DNA of 6,694 bases, from the NCBI GenBank assembly GCA_023447015.1, contig JAEXPG010000589.1, positions 1 to 6,694 of the forward strand, written 5' to 3'. Under the pieces are notes generated by a model. It did not search any database. It was not told the DNA's origin and worked only from the letters and a program-made list of their open reading frames with translations. The translations under genes were made by a program, and so were the position numbers. The DNA comes from Verrucomicrobiota bacterium. GTDB lineage: Bacteria; Verrucomicrobiota; Verrucomicrobiia; Opitutales; Opitutaceae. This document shows positions 6,669 to 6,694 of this stretch, piece after piece; position 1 is the first letter of the stretch, and each line of letters opens with the position of its first letter.

Positions 6669-6688
6669 CCCCCCCCCCCCCCCCCCCC
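6669..6688. repeat. Homopolymer of 20 C (20 G on the exosortase strand)
   Basis: An uninterrupted run of 20 C residues, followed by six more bases and the window end. In the exosortase reading frame it reads as consecutive Gly codons just upstream of the TTG at 6662, and the frame stays open across it. Such a tract is either a slippage-prone (phase-variable) site or a sequencing/assembly artefact at a contig end. Its true length cannot be trusted. Confidence 0.9.
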
Positions 6689-6694
6689 GGCGGC

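Overview
This is a very GC-rich bacterial window in which every gene strongly prefers G or C at the third codon position. It carries four complete genes and one that probably runs off the right edge. The combination of a class 2 (quinone-linked) dihydroorotate dehydrogenase, a CstA-type transporter, an exosortase fused to an EpsI-like tail, and starts without clear Shine-Dalgarno sequences suggests a Gram-negative bacterium. My best guess is Verrucomicrobiota, perhaps Opitutaceae-like. That placement rests on protein flavour and gene content, not on a marker gene, and is only moderately secure.

Left part (1-1326): pyrD lies on the minus strand and points out of the left edge. Its start faces a divergent 215-base intergenic region. 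On the pyrD side this region holds a GATAAT -10-like box and a perfect 8-bp inverted repeat that would form a hairpin at the very 5' end of the mRNA, next to the start codon. On the other side an AT-rich island probably carries the promoter of the next gene.

Middle (1327-5108): on the plus strand, an unrecognised 275-residue protein has a globular N-terminal part and an extreme Asp/Glu-rich tail. It ends at a convincing rho-independent terminator (2180-2217). After about 300 bases without a gene come a 581-residue CstA-family membrane transporter and, 176 bases later, an unrecognised 221-residue protein with a hydrophobic segment at each end.

Right part (5148-6694): an exosortase-family membrane protein lies convergently on the minus strand, with the Cys/Arg/His catalytic triad visible and an EpsI-like periplasmic domain at its C-terminus. 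Its two halves are joined by a long Gly-rich stretch of atypical codon use. Its 5' end reaches a 20-base homopolymer (C on +, G on the coding strand) at the window edge, so the true start is not resolved.

The genes do not form one pathway: they cover pyrimidine synthesis, small-molecule uptake, protein sorting at the envelope and two unknowns. No mobile element, tRNA, rRNA, CRISPR array or defence system is visible. The points most worth a second look are the pyrD leader, the two unknown proteins, the foreign-looking linker in the exosortase and the homopolymer.
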